A DNA stretch of 44,778 nucleotides from Mesorhizobium sp. M7A.F.Ca.US.006.01.1.1 (GCF_003997935.1 NZ_RZQL01000020.1:1-44778), one strand, 5' to 3'; positions 31,870-41,820 are shown, counted from the stretch's first letter. The notes: generated from the letters alone by a model not told the origin. Numbers and translations: made by a program.

Positions 31870-32721
31870 TCATCCCACCCGCGCACGTGCCTCCAGGTAG
31901 CGGCTGATCGCGGCATTGAGTTCGCCGCCGAGGATGAAGATCGCCGAGACCATGTAAAGGAAGACCACGGCGATCATGATCGAGGCCAGGCCGGCATAGG
32001 TCGTCACATAGGACGAGAAGTGGTCGAGATAGGTGGCGAAGATGGTCGAACCGATAAGCCATGCCGCCAGCGTGAAGACGATGCCCGGCACCAGCGACAC
32101 GAAGCGGCGCTTGCCCGCCGGCAGCCAGAAATGGACGGCAAACAATCCGCCGACAATGACCGCCGAAGCGATGACGTAACGCCATAGCGTAATGGTGCCC
32201 ATATAGGGCTTGATCCAGTCGATATGGGCTTCGGCGAGCCGCGCCAGCAGCGGCGCGAACACCAGGAGCACGCTGATCGCCAGGAAACCGGCTGTGGCGA
32301 TGAGCACGAAGATGATGCTCTGCACCCGGCGGTAGATGATGCCGCGCGTTTCCGAGACGCGGTAGGCGCGGTTGAGCGACGTGCGCAGCGCCTCGATGCC
32401 GTTCGAGGCAAAATAGGCCGCAAGCACCACACCATAGGTCAAAAGGTCGGTGCGCCTGACGGTCAGCACATTGAGCACTTCGCGCGCGATCGGCTTGGCG
32501 ATCTGTTCGGGCCAGGTGTCGAAGACCAGATGCACGGCCGTGTCGGAGAACGCCTGCGCGCCGAGGAAGCTCGCCAGCGTCGTCGCGAAGATCAGGAACG
32601 GGAACAGCGCCATCAGCGAGGTGATCGCCAGATGGCTGGCCATCGCCCAGCCGTCATCGGTGTTGAAATGGCCAAGCGCGTCGTAGAGAACCCGCTTGAG
32701 GGCTACGATCTTCCGCAACAA
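31870..32721 (-). CDS. YihY/virulence factor BrkB family membrane protein
   Basis: A 283-aa inner membrane protein of the YihY/BrkB family with six predicted helices. The signature is present: DDGWAMASHLAITSLMALFP (first helix), SNGIEALRTSLNRAYRV in the cytoplasmic segment, and LPAGKRRFVSLVPGIVFTLA and GLASIMIAVVFLYMVSAIFI near the end. The function is not established for most members. No ATG fits well; I propose the TTG at 32721 with GGAGG upstream (MLRKIVALKRVLY). The frame is open further to 32955, but that would overlap the divergent SDR start. It is convergent with the EamA exporter. Confidence 0.88.
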   Translation of the reverse strand: MLRKIVALKRVLYDALGHFNTDDGWAMASHLAITSLMALFPFLIFATTLASFLGAQAFSDTAVHLVFDTWPEQIAKPIAREVLNVLTVRRTDLLTYGVVLAAYFASNGIEALRTSLNRAYRVSETRGIIYRRVQSIIFVLIATAGFLAISVLLVFAPLLARLAEAHIDWIKPYMGTITLWRYVIASAVIVGGLFAVHFWLPAGKRRFVSLVPGIVFTLAAWLIGSTIFATYLDHFSSYVTTYAGLASIMIAVVFLYMVSAIFILGGELNAAISRYLEARARVG

Positions 32722-32776
32722 GAACCGCGCCCTCCAATTGTCTCCACGCCGGGAATATGGGAAGGGATTGCGGCAA

Positions 32777-33643
32777 ATGGCAACCCTTGGCGAAACCACG
32801 AACAGTCCGGCGCAGAAGTTGCGCTCGATTATCATCACCGGTGCGTCTTCGGGAATAGGCGCGTACTGCGCCCGCGCGTTGAAGGCGGAAGGCTGGCGGG
32901 TGTTCGCAACGGCGCGCAAGCCGCAGGACCTCGCCGCGCTCGAAGCCGATGGCATCGAGGCCTTCTATCTCGATTATTGCGAGCCGGACTCCATCGCCGC
33001 GCTGGTGACGGCGGTGCTCGACCGCACCGGCGGCCGGCTCGACGCCCTGTTCAACAACGGCGCCTATGCGCAGCCGGGCGCCGTCGAGGATCTGCCCGTT
33101 GCGGCGCTCAAGCAGCAGTTCGAGGCGAATTTCTTCGGCTGGCATGATTTGACCCGCCGGCTGGTGCCGGTGATGCGCCGCCAGGGTCAGGGCCGCATCA
33201 TCCACTGCTCCTCGATCCTTGGCCTCGTGCCGGTGCGCTTTCGCGGCGCCTATTCGGCGTCGAAGCACGCACTCGAGGCCTTGATGCTCTGCCAGCGCCA
33301 GGAACTGGCCGGCAGCGGCGTCCACGTTTCGCTGATCGAGCCGGGGCCGGTGAAGTCGAAGATCGCCAGCAATGGCCTCATCTGGTTTCTCAGCAACATC
33401 GACCACGAGAATTCCGTGCACCGCGTGGACTATGCGGCGCAACTCGAACGGTTGCGGGCCGGCGGCAGCCAATCGGCCTTGAAGCCAGGGCCGGAAGTGG
33501 TTCATGCGGCGCTGCGCCATGCACTTCTGTCGCGGCGCCCACGCCCGCACTATGTGGTAACAGTGCCCGCCAGGATCGGTGCGGTGCTCAAACGCATCCT
33601 GCCGGCATCGATGCTTTACCGCCTGATGGCCAAACGCGCCTGA
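32777..33643 (+). CDS. SDR family NAD(P)-dependent oxidoreductase
   Basis: A classical short-chain dehydrogenase/reductase (288 aa). The cofactor motif TGASSGIGAYCARALKAEGW lies at about residues 22-41. ALFNNGAYAQPGAVED is the NNAG-like stabilising motif. The active site has Ser in HCSSILGLV and the YSASKHALE tyrosine-lysine pair. A 60-residue C-terminal extension (RPRPHYVVTVPARIGAVLKRILPASMLYRL) is typical of the lipid-related SDR subgroup. The substrate is unknown. ATG at 32777 is preferred over a frame open to 32696. It is divergent from the YihY gene, and a HIG1-like gene follows 25 bases downstream. Confidence 0.92.
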   Translation: MATLGETTNSPAQKLRSIIITGASSGIGAYCARALKAEGWRVFATARKPQDLAALEADGIEAFYLDYCEPDSIAALVTAVLDRTGGRLDALFNNGAYAQPGAVEDLPVAALKQQFEANFFGWHDLTRRLVPVMRRQGQGRIIHCSSILGLVPVRFRGAYSASKHALEALMLCQRQELAGSGVHVSLIEPGPVKSKIASNGLIWFLSNIDHENSVHRVDYAAQLERLRAGGSQSALKPGPEVVHAALRHALLSRRPRPHYVVTVPARIGAVLKRILPASMLYRLMAKRA

Positions 33644-33668
33644 ACGCCAAAACAACTGGAACGAAACG

Positions 33669-33860
33669 ATGGCAACCGTCTTCAACATCCTCGCCATTCT
33701 GGTCATGGTCGCCGTGGTGATCGTGCTTGTTCGCGGCCTCATCAACATGATGCGCGGCGGCTCCGGCGTCACCTCGAACAAGCTGATGCAGGCGCGCGTC
33801 ATGCTGCAGGCCGTGGCGCTGGTGCTGATCCTGCTGGCGGTGTATTTCACCCGCAAGTGA
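33669..33860 (+). CDS. HIG1-domain twin transmembrane protein
   Basis: A 63-aa protein with two transmembrane helices (about 5-24 and 43-61). They are joined by a short loop with RGGSGVTSNKLMQARV, the hypoxia-induced (HIG1) pattern. The mitochondrial homologues help assemble cytochrome c oxidase; small alphaproteobacterial versions are uncharacterised. It lies between the SDR and the cobalamin adenosyltransferase genes on the same strand, with small gaps on both sides, and is probably part of one transcript. Length and the RxxxN-KLMQARV core make the assignment fair. Confidence 0.85.
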   Translation: MATVFNILAILVMVAVVIVLVRGLINMMRGGSGVTSNKLMQARVMLQAVALVLILLAVYFTRK

Positions 33861-33885
33861 GGATGCCGGCGGCCGGGGAGGCGAA

Positions 33886-34467
33886 ATGGTCAAGCTCAAC
33901 AAGATCTACACCCGCACCGGCGATGACGGCACCACGGGTCTCGGCACCGGCGAGAGGCGGCTGAAATCCGACCTGCGAGTGGACGCCTACGGCACGGTCG
34001 ACGAGGCCAATGCCTGCATCGGCATCGCCAGGGTTCACACGGCCGCGACTCACCCGGTGATCGACGCCATGCTTTCCCGCATCCAGAACGATCTGTTCGA
34101 CCTCGGCGCCGATCTCGCCGTGCCCGACGACGGCAAGCCGCTCGGCTATGAGCCGCTTCGCATCGTCGCCGTGCAGACCGACCGGGTCGAAAAGGACATC
34201 GATCTTCTCAACAAGGAGCTTCAGCCGCTCAAATCCTTCGTGCTCAATGGCGGCACAGCGGCGGCGGCGGCACTTCACCTTGCCCGCACCGTGGCAAGGC
34301 GAGCCGAAAGGCTGATGGTGGCACTGGCCCAGGACCCGGACGAGCACGTCAACCGCGACGGTCTCAAATACATCAACCGCGTCTCGGATTTCCTGTTTGT
34401 CGCCGCCCGGGCGGTCAATGACAACGGAAACGCCGACGTGCTATGGGTTCCCGGCAAGAACCGCTGA
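33886..34467 (+). CDS. PduO-type cob(I)yrinic acid a,c-diamide/cobalamin adenosyltransferase
   Basis: A 193-aa PduO-type ATP:corrinoid adenosyltransferase that converts cob(I)alamin to adenosylcobalamin, the coenzyme of methylmalonyl-CoA mutase. The N-terminal KIYTRTGDDGTTGLGTGERR is the ATP-binding signature. VDAYGTVDEANACIGIAR and the C-terminal VNRDGLKYINRVSDFLFVAARAVN complete the family pattern. Its place beside etfBA and 3-hydroxyacyl-CoA dehydrogenase suggests a link with propionyl/acyl-CoA metabolism. The ATG at 33886 follows GGGGAGG. The rhomboid gene starts 28 bases after it. Confidence 0.95.
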   Translation: MVKLNKIYTRTGDDGTTGLGTGERRLKSDLRVDAYGTVDEANACIGIARVHTAATHPVIDAMLSRIQNDLFDLGADLAVPDDGKPLGYEPLRIVAVQTDRVEKDIDLLNKELQPLKSFVLNGGTAAAAALHLARTVARRAERLMVALAQDPDEHVNRDGLKYINRVSDFLFVAARAVNDNGNADVLWVPGKNR

Positions 34468-34495
34468 TTGTCGAAAGCGGAAGAGGGCCTGGGGC

Positions 34496-35296
34496 ATGTT
34501 CATCCCGCTTTACGACACCAACAGGCTGCGCCACATCCGCCTGCAATATGTGACGATCGGGCTGATCGTGGTCAACGCCCTAGTCTACCTCGCCACCGCG
34601 CTCGGCGGCGAGAGTTTCTCCAATGCCGCCGTCCTTGGGCTGGGCTTCATCCCGTCGGTCGTCCATGACACCGCCGAGCTCGATCCCCGTTTTGTCGTCA
34701 TCCCCGAAAGCCTGAGCTACCTCACCTATTCCTTCCTGCACGCGGACATCTTCCATCTCGGCGGCAACATGCTGTTCCTGTGGGTTTTCGGCGACAATGT
34801 CGAGGATGCGCTCGGTCACATCCGCTACCTCATCTTCTATCTGTTGTGCGCGATCGCCGGAGCCGCCTTCCAAGGGCTCGTCGCCTGGGATTCGCAGGCG
34901 CCGCTGATCGGTGCCTCCGGCGCCATTGCCGGCGTGGTCGTCGCCTATCTGATCCTTTATCCCAGGGTGAAGGTCTGGGTGCTGGCCTTCGCCCGCATTC
35001 CGCTGCGCATCCCGGCCTTCATCCCGCTCATCCTGTGGGTGCTGTTCCAGGTGGTGATGTTTGCCGCCGGCGGCGAGGACCAGATCTCCTGGGCCTGTCA
35101 TATCGGCGGCATCATCGCCGGAGCCGTGCTGGTGCTCGTCTTGCGCAGCCGCGGCGTGCCGCTGTTTGCCGGCGCCGACGAGGACGTCGCGCCCGCCGCT
35201 CCCAACCAGCCGCAAGCTGCCGCTGAACCATTGGCGCCTGAGCCACCCGCCGCGACGCCGCGTTGGGGGCGCGGAAACGCTTCCAGTTCGGACTGA
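34496..35296 (+). CDS. Rhomboid family intramembrane serine protease
   Basis: A 266-aa rhomboid with about six helices. The catalytic serine is in LIGASGAIAGVVVAY, the histidine in SWACHIGGIIAGAV (the last core helix), and HLGGNMLFLWVFGDNVED in loop 1/helix 2 is the family pattern. It cuts transmembrane helices of substrate proteins. A Pro/Ala-rich cytoplasmic tail of about 45 residues ends the protein. The ATG at 34496 was chosen for AGAGGGC upstream; the frame extends to 34397. It lies 28 bases after the adenosyltransferase gene and 181 bases before etfB. Substrates cannot be predicted. Confidence 0.93.
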   Translation: MFIPLYDTNRLRHIRLQYVTIGLIVVNALVYLATALGGESFSNAAVLGLGFIPSVVHDTAELDPRFVVIPESLSYLTYSFLHADIFHLGGNMLFLWVFGDNVEDALGHIRYLIFYLLCAIAGAAFQGLVAWDSQAPLIGASGAIAGVVVAYLILYPRVKVWVLAFARIPLRIPAFIPLILWVLFQVVMFAAGGEDQISWACHIGGIIAGAVLVLVLRSRGVPLFAGADEDVAPAAPNQPQAAAEPLAPEPPAATPRWGRGNASSSD

Positions 35297-35477
35297 ACCG
35301 ATTTGAGCCACTTGCAGCGTATTGACGTGCAGGGTTGCCGCAACTACGGAAACGTCTCCGCCGCAGCCTAAGGCGGTCAAAGACCAGAATTTCCATCCGA
35401 AATGTCGGCTTTCGACAACTCAGAACGGGCGCAGGCTGTTATAGCGCGCCCAACTAGCGTGAAGAGGTGACAGGCAA

Positions 35478-36227
35478 ATGAAGATCCTTGTGCCCGTGAA
35501 GCGGGTTGTGGATGCGAACGTCAAGGTTCGCGTGAAGGCTGACGGTTCGGCGGTGGAACTCGCCAACGTCAAGATGGCGATGAACCCGTTCGACGAAATC
35601 GCGGTGGAAGAGGCGATCCGGCTGAAGGAAGCCGGCAAGGCGGAAGAAATCATCGTCGTCTCGATCGGCCCGCAGCAGGCGCAGGAAACCCTGCGCACCG
35701 CGCTCGCCATGGGCGCCGACCGCGCCATCCTGGTCAAGACCGACGAACAGACCGAGCCGCTCGGCGTCGCCAAGGTGCTGAAGGGCGTCGTCGACGCCGA
35801 GCAGCCCGGTCTCGTCATCCTCGGCAAACAGGCGATCGACGACGATTCCAACCAGACCGGCCAGATGCTGGCGGCACTGCTTGGCTGGGCGCAAGGCACC
35901 TTCGCTTCCAAGATCGTGCTCGACGGCGACAAGGCCAAGGTGACGCGCGAAGTCGACGGCGGCCTGCAGACGGTGGAACTGAAGATGCCGGTGATCGTCA
36001 CCGCCGACCTTCGCCTCAACCAGCCGCGCTATGCCTCCTTGCCCAATATCATGAAGGCCAAGAAGAAGCAGCTCGACGAGAAGACCCCGGCCGACTACGG
36101 CGCCGACGTCAAGCCGCGGCTGAAGGTCATCAAGACCGAGGAGCCGAGCGGCCGCAAGGCAGGCGTCAAGGTCAAGTCGGTGGCCGAACTGGTCGACAAG
36201 CTCAAGAACGAAGCCGGCGTGCTGTAA
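35478..36227 (+). CDS. etfB: Electron transfer flavoprotein subunit beta
   Basis: EtfB (249 aa) binds AMP and, with EtfA, carries electrons from acyl-CoA dehydrogenases to the quinone pool through ETF:ubiquinone oxidoreductase. The start [20 protein letters not shown] and the signature [20 protein letters not shown] identify it. [20 protein letters not shown] is the family's nucleotide-binding loop, and the C-terminus [16 protein letters not shown] is typical. GAAGAGGTGA precedes the ATG. etfA follows 23 bases later. Gene order etfB-etfA-hbd is characteristic of Rhizobiales. Confidence 0.98.
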   Translation: MKILVPVKRVVDANVKVRVKADGSAVELANVKMAMNPFDEIAVEEAIRLKEAGKAEEIIVVSIGPQQAQETLRTALAMGADRAILVKTDEQTEPLGVAKVLKGVVDAEQPGLVILGKQAIDDDSNQTGQMLAALLGWAQGTFASKIVLDGDKAKVTREVDGGLQTVELKMPVIVTADLRLNQPRYASLPNIMKAKKKQLDEKTPADYGADVKPRLKVIKTEEPSGRKAGVKVKSVAELVDKLKNEAGVL

Positions 36228-36250
36228 GCGATCGGGAAAGGAACAGAAAA

Positions 36251-37180
36251 ATGACCATTCTCCTCATCGCAGAACACGACAACGCAACGCTTTCCGATCA
36301 GACCGCCAAGGCGCTGTCGGCGGCGCTGCAGATCGGCTCGGACGTGCATGTGCTGGTTGCCGGCAAGGGCGCCAAGCCGGCAGCGGACGCTGCCGCCAAG
36401 CTCAAGGGCGTGAGCAAGGTGCTGCTGGCCGAGGCGGACGAGCTTGCTGAGCGCCTGGCCGAACCGACGGCAGCGCTCATTGTGTCGCTGGCGGGCGCCT
36501 ACGACACCATCATCGCGCCGGCGACCTCGTCGGGCAAGAATGTCACGCCGCGCGTTGCTGCCCTGCTCGATGTCGCACAGGTGTCCGAGATCATCGAAGT
36601 CGTATCCCCCGACACCTTCAAGCGGCCGATCTATGCCGGCAACGCCATCCAGACGGTGCAGTCGAGCGACGCCAAGAAGGTGATCACGGTGCGCACCGCC
36701 TCCTTCCAGGCAGCCCCCGATGGCGGCTCGGCGGCGGTGGAGACCATCAAGGCGGCAGCCAATCCCGGCCTGTCCACCTTCGTCGAGAACAAGCTTTCCG
36801 AGACCGACCGTCCGGAGCTGACCTCGGCCAAGATCATCATCTCGGGTGGTCGTGCGCTGGGTTCGGCGGAGAAGTTCCAGGAGGTCATCCTGCCGGTCGC
36901 CGACAAGCTCGGTGCCGCCGTCGGCGCCTCCCGCGCCGCGGTCGATGCCGGCTATGCGCCGAACGACTGGCAGGTTGGCCAGACCGGCAAGGTGGTTGCC
37001 CCCGATCTCTACATTGCGGTGGGCATCTCCGGCGCCATCCAGCACCTCGCCGGCATGAAGGATTCGAAGGTCATCGTCGCCATCAACAAGGACGAGGAGG
37101 CGCCGATTTTCCAGGTTGCCGACTACGGCCTCGTCGGCGATCTCTTCGTCATTCTGCCGGAGCTGCAAAAGGCGCTTTGA
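36251..37180 (+). CDS. etfA: Electron transfer flavoprotein subunit alpha
   Basis: EtfA (309 aa) holds the FAD of the electron transfer flavoprotein. The N-terminal domain includes [20 protein letters not shown] and the [16 protein letters not shown] segment. The C-terminal FAD-binding domain shows [40 protein letters not shown], and the end [20 protein letters not shown] with [13 protein letters not shown]. The C-terminal domain is complete. It is co-transcribed with etfB (23 bases apart), and the 3-hydroxyacyl-CoA dehydrogenase starts 116 bases later. Confidence 0.98.
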   Translation: MTILLIAEHDNATLSDQTAKALSAALQIGSDVHVLVAGKGAKPAADAAAKLKGVSKVLLAEADELAERLAEPTAALIVSLAGAYDTIIAPATSSGKNVTPRVAALLDVAQVSEIIEVVSPDTFKRPIYAGNAIQTVQSSDAKKVITVRTASFQAAPDGGSAAVETIKAAANPGLSTFVENKLSETDRPELTSAKIIISGGRALGSAEKFQEVILPVADKLGAAVGASRAAVDAGYAPNDWQVGQTGKVVAPDLYIAVGISGAIQHLAGMKDSKVIVAINKDEEAPIFQVADYGLVGDLFVILPELQKAL

Positions 37181-37296
37181 CGCTTTCTGCCAAAGCGTAT
37201 TAAATGGTGAGGGTGGGGTAGACGAAGTCGCCCCGCCCTTTTAGTTTGCACCGCACAAAAAGCAGGCCGCAAAGGCCTTTTGACGGGATCGGTGTA

Positions 37297-38175
<879 letters not shown>

Positions 38176-38232
38176 GCGGATCGTCGGCGCAAATCAGGGA
38201 CAAGCCTTTCGGATGAGCGGTGACAGGCTCAA

Positions 38233-40251
38233 TCAGGAGGCCGCGGCCAGCGGCTCTGTCCGGCCATCCACGATCTGCGCGTCGGGCGCCACGGAGACAC
38301 AGCCACGGCCCGCCGCCTTGGCCGCATAGCAGGCCGCATCGGCTCTCGCGATGATCTCGTCGACCTCGCCGCAATTGGCATTGATTGCAGCCAGCCCGAT
38401 GCTGGCGCCGATCACGTGAGGACGGCCGTCCCAGGTGAAGTCCAGGCCGCCGATCGCATCGATGATGGAGCGTGCCGCGATCTTGGCGCCGGCTGCCGAA
38501 CTCGATTTCAGAATGACCGCGAATTCGTCGCCGCCGAGGCGAGCGACGATATCGTCTGGACCAAGCACGCTGCGAATCGCCTCGGCAACCCGCTTCAGCA
38601 GCGCGTCTCCCGCCGCGTGGCCGCCCGTGTCGTTGACCAGTTTGAAGTGATCGAGGTCGATGAACATGAACTGATGTCCGGCACCTCCGACCGACTTTGT
38701 CGTGTCGGCGGTGCCGTCCTTGCGTGCCTGGCCGATCAGATCCTCCATGGCGCGGATGAAGCTGGAGCGGTTGGCAAGGCCGGTCAGCGCATCGTGTGCC
38801 GCGGCGTGCGCCAGTTGGCGCTGCAGCGCGCGCGCGTCGGTAAAGTCCTGGAAGACGATGACCAGCCCGCAGAATTCGTTCCGTTCGTTGACGATCGGCG
38901 ACACCACCTGGCGGATGCTGCAGCGCGTGTCGTCGCGCCGGATAAGGACGGCGCGGCTGTTCTGGTCGGCGGGCGCATGAACGCCAACCGCGGGCCGGGT
39001 CACGCCGATCCTGTGCCCCGTCTCCTCGTCGACCGCCCAGTAGACATGGCCAAGCATCTTGCCGAGAGCCTCGCCGCCGGCAATCCCGGTCAGCTTTTCG
39101 GCGACCGGGTTCATGAAGGTGATGCGGTTTGCGGCATCGGTGCAGATGACGGCATCGCCGATCGATTGCAGCGTCACCCTCAGCCGCTCCTTTTCATCGA
39201 CAAGCATTGCCGCCGACACAGTGAGGCGCTCTTCGGCCTCCTTGCGGCGGGTGATGTCGGTCAGGCTGCCAATGGCCCTGATCAGCTGTCCGTCCTCGTC
39301 ACGTTCGATGGCCTTGCCGCGGTCGAGTATCCACATCCAGTGGCCATCCTTGTGGCGCATCCTGAACTCGGCCTCAAAGAACGGTGTCTTGCCCTCGAGA
39401 TGGGCGCGATCGGCTTCGGCGACAGTCTCGCGATCGTCAGGGTGGATCATCGTCAGCCAGCGGTCGGTGTCGCCATCGAGTTCGCCATCCGCATAGCCCA
39501 GCATCTTGACCCAGGTCGAGGAATAGGTCGTGCCGCCCTTGCGCATGTCGAGGTCCCAGACCCCTTGGCCGGCACCGGCGAGCGCGAAATTCCAACGCGT
39601 CTCCGCTTCGGCAATGCGCGCCTCAGCCTGCTTGCGCGCGTCGATGTTCTCGATTTGCGAGACGAGATAGAGCGGGCGGCCGCTGGTCTCATCGCGAATG
39701 ACCGAACCGGCAAGATGGGCCCAGACGGGCGTTCCATCCTTGCGGAGATAGCGCTTTTCGAAATGGAAGGAATTGACCGTGCCCGCCTTCAGATCGTCCA
39801 TCGTCTCCCGCCCGATCAGCAGATCGTCGGGATGCGTGATCTGGAAGAAAGTCAGCGCCTCGATCTCTTCGCTTGTGTAGCCAAGCATGGCGGCGAAGGC
39901 CGGATTGGTCTGGCGGATGCGACCGTCGAGACCGACAACCACGATACCGATCGCCGAATCCTCCATGGCGCGGCGGAAGCGCAGCTCGCTCTCGGCGATC
40001 TGCTGGCGATCCCTGGTGATCCTGCGGATGGACAGGGCGGCGAGGAACAGCGCGCCCACCGCCACCGCCACAGCGATCTGCAGGGAGAGCTTCAAGGCTT
40101 CGGTGCCGAGGTCCAGGCGCGACAGCAGGATCGAGGTCGCCAGCACGCCCGGGCCGGCGACGAGCAACGCCAGCCCTGCATGCCCAAGAGATTTTCGGCT
40201 GGTCAATCCTCGCCACATCACGATACGTGCCACCCCCGTGCGCAAACGCAT
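38233..40251 (-). CDS. Diguanylate cyclase with three PAS domains and two membrane helices
   Basis: A 672-aa membrane-anchored c-di-GMP synthase. Two transmembrane helices lie at about 25-45 and 55-75. Three PAS/PAC units follow: one centred on GIVVVGLDGRIRQTNPAFAA, one on QGVWDLDMRKGGTTYSSTWV and one on GDAVICTDAANRITFMNPVA. The GGDEF domain has the catalytic motif ARLGGDEFAVIL at about 573-577, so it should be active. The inhibitory RxxD site, expected five residues before GGDEF, reads GPDD with no arginine, so product inhibition is probably lost. No EAL domain follows. The start at 40251 is the best ATG. It is convergent with hbd, 57 bases away. Confidence 0.93.
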   Translation of the reverse strand: MRLRTGVARIVMWRGLTSRKSLGHAGLALLVAGPGVLATSILLSRLDLGTEALKLSLQIAVAVAVGALFLAALSIRRITRDRQQIAESELRFRRAMEDSAIGIVVVGLDGRIRQTNPAFAAMLGYTSEEIEALTFFQITHPDDLLIGRETMDDLKAGTVNSFHFEKRYLRKDGTPVWAHLAGSVIRDETSGRPLYLVSQIENIDARKQAEARIAEAETRWNFALAGAGQGVWDLDMRKGGTTYSSTWVKMLGYADGELDGDTDRWLTMIHPDDRETVAEADRAHLEGKTPFFEAEFRMRHKDGHWMWILDRGKAIERDEDGQLIRAIGSLTDITRRKEAEERLTVSAAMLVDEKERLRVTLQSIGDAVICTDAANRITFMNPVAEKLTGIAGGEALGKMLGHVYWAVDEETGHRIGVTRPAVGVHAPADQNSRAVLIRRDDTRCSIRQVVSPIVNERNEFCGLVIVFQDFTDARALQRQLAHAAAHDALTGLANRSSFIRAMEDLIGQARKDGTADTTKSVGGAGHQFMFIDLDHFKLVNDTGGHAAGDALLKRVAEAIRSVLGPDDIVARLGGDEFAVILKSSSAAGAKIAARSIIDAIGGLDFTWDGRPHVIGASIGLAAINANCGEVDEIIARADAACYAAKAAGRGCVSVAPDAQIVDGRTEPLAAAS

Positions 40252-40383
40252 GTTCTCGCATCAACCTTGGCGGATCGATTTTAAGGAAAGGTTGCGTCCG
40301 GCCTGCCGGCGCCATCGCTAACCGGCAAACAATTGCCGGCATGATTAAGGATCGGTGCATGGGCTCGCGATCGTGGCGGAACG

Positions 40384-41022
40384 CTACCAGCGTACGAAAA
40401 ACCGTCCGCCGAGCGCGCCGAGCAATGCGAGCGCTGCGATCGCTATCGTGTACCAGGTGGCGACGAAAAGCGGCGAATCGTCGAAGCAGTGCGCCGCATA
40501 GAAGGTCGCCGCCAGCCCGCCGGCGAGCAGACCCGCAACCGCGCCGGCAAGCACCGGCCGTGTCGGCGCGCCGTAGCGCAGCATCCACAGGAAGATGGCA
40601 AGCGGGCCAATGCCGATCAGCGGGATGAATGCCATGCAGATCATCATGTTGGAGCCGACCATCCTTGTACCCCATAGCGCCTCCGGCACCATGAAAAGCT
40701 CCAGAACCACTGCCACGGCCACCAGCACTGGCGCCGCGATCATCACAGCCATCGCCCGGCCTGTCGAAGCACCCGGCGTCGACAAGGCGCGGATCAGGGC
40801 GAAGGCGCTGACGGCAAGCACGATGGTGAAGACGAATTTGGAAAGAAAGCGCATCGTGTGCGCGGCCGCCATGAAGTCCGGGCGTGGGCCGATGGTCAGC
40901 AGGAAGACGATGGCCGCGATCACCGCTGCCGCACCGGCGGCCAGCCACCAGGCCGATTGCAGCGGCATTGCCTTGCTGCTTGCATCGGCGTCCAGCGCCT
41001 TGATGAGATCGTCCGTTCTCAT
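40384..41022 (-). CDS. nrsF: NrsF-type anti-sigma factor
   Basis: A 212-aa membrane protein with six predicted helices, of the DUF1109/NrsF family. The Caulobacter NrsF holds its ECF sigma factor at the membrane and releases it on heavy-metal stress, through two conserved cysteines. Here two cysteines occur at matching spacing: C129 (SNMMICMAFIPL) and C179 (FYAAHCFDDSPLF). The ORF begins one base after the sigma factor stop codon (TGA, one base, then ATG), so synthesis is coupled. The ATG at 41022 follows from that spacing. Symbol given by homology. Confidence 0.9.
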   Translation of the reverse strand: MRTDDLIKALDADASSKAMPLQSAWWLAAGAAAVIAAIVFLLTIGPRPDFMAAAHTMRFLSKFVFTIVLAVSAFALIRALSTPGASTGRAMAVMIAAPVLVAVAVVLELFMVPEALWGTRMVGSNMMICMAFIPLIGIGPLAIFLWMLRYGAPTRPVLAGAVAGLLAGGLAATFYAAHCFDDSPLFVATWYTIAIAALALLGALGGRFFVRW

Positions 41023-41023
41023 G

Positions 41024-41560
41024 TCATTCCCGCCCGAATCGCTTGGCTATCGCCGCAAGTCCGCGATGCAGCGACACACGCACCGCCGTCTCGCTGATGC
41101 CGAACTTTGCCGCCGTCTCTCCGATGGAGCGACCTTCCACCGACACGGCCGAGACCACGGAGCGCTGTGCCGGCGACAGGCTGTCCAATGCCCGGTTGAT
41201 GTCGCGCTCGCTGATGGTCTCGGTTTCCGGCTCCGCGAACGTCTCGGCGATATCGTCGACGTCGATCTCGATGCGCCGTCCGCGCCGCCGGAACGCATCG
41301 ATCAGCTTGAAGCGGGCGATCGCGTAGATCCACGGCAACACCGGCGCATCCTGGCGCCAGGTATGTCGTTTCACATGAATGGCCAGCAAGGTTTCCTGCA
41401 CGACATCCTCGGGATCGACCCCGCCCTGCACGATCTTGCGCCTGGCAAAACCGCGAACCAGCGCGGCAATCCGGTGCAGAAAGTCGGCGTAAGCCCTTTC
41501 ATCTCCCGCGATCGCGGCCCGCATCAGCCGGGAAAGTTCGGCCTCGTCCTTGCCGCTCAC
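41024..41560 (-). CDS. sigF: ECF sigma factor of the SigF type
   Basis: A 178-aa extracytoplasmic-function sigma factor. Region 2 reads RGFARRKIVQGGVDPEDVVQ with ETLLAIHVKRHTW (core binding and -10 recognition), and region 4 is SLSPAQRSVVSAVSVEGRSI and ETAAKFGISETAVRVSLHRGLAAIAKRFG (-35 recognition). Short linkers confirm the ECF type. The GTG start at 41560 has GGGGGAG nine bases upstream. The partner NrsF follows directly. A GTAACA-N16-CGAA promoter lies 21-46 bases upstream and matches the SigF consensus, so the operon probably controls itself. Confidence 0.92.
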   Translation of the reverse strand: MSGKDEAELSRLMRAAIAGDERAYADFLHRIAALVRGFARRKIVQGGVDPEDVVQETLLAIHVKRHTWRQDAPVLPWIYAIARFKLIDAFRRRGRRIEIDVDDIAETFAEPETETISERDINRALDSLSPAQRSVVSAVSVEGRSIGETAAKFGISETAVRVSLHRGLAAIAKRFGRE

Positions 41561-41580
41561 AAGAGTTCACTCCCCCGATT

Positions 41581-41606
41581 TTCGCGTCTCGGCGCTGATT
41601 TGTTAC
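41581..41606 (-). promoter_or_regulatory. SigF-type autoregulatory promoter
   Basis: On the minus strand GTAACA (41606-41601) is followed by 16 bases and then CGAA (41584-41581). The motif known for Caulobacter SigF is GTAACC-N16-CGAA, so only one base differs. It ends 20 bases before the sigF start codon, leaving a very short leader with the ribosome-binding site. Confidence 0.7.
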
Positions 41607-41749
41607 GTGGCTGGCGAAATAATGTCCAAGCCAAACTGTCGACAAATCACGAAAGTTTGCGGCACCGCCGAACCGGGAGCATCACGCGGAATTGTCCGTC
41701 CGGCACCAACCTTTGCACGTCAGCGACCGATTGAAGCACATCGACAATG

Positions 41750-41765
41750 TTGACTACTGCTGTCA
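41750..41765 (+). promoter_or_regulatory. IRO box (RirA-type iron-responsive operator) before fbpA
   Basis: TGA at 41751-41753, nine bases, then TCA at 41763-41765 gives TGA-N9-TCA, the IRO box of rhizobial iron repressor RirA. The same bases include TTGACT at 41750-41755, a possible -35 element, so the repressor would block RNA polymerase. No good -10 could be fixed at normal spacing. The site is 56 bases upstream of the fbpA start. Confidence 0.6.
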
Positions 41766-41820
41766 GGTATCGATAGGTGCAGCCTTGACAGACCAAGGCC
41801 CCGAAATCGAGGACAATGCC

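Noticed and set aside
41785..41790. TTGACA as the -35 element of an fbpA promoter
   Set aside because: At 17-base spacing the -10 position reads CGAGGA, and the start would fall at or after the fbpA ATG. The TTGACT overlapping the IRO box is a better candidate.
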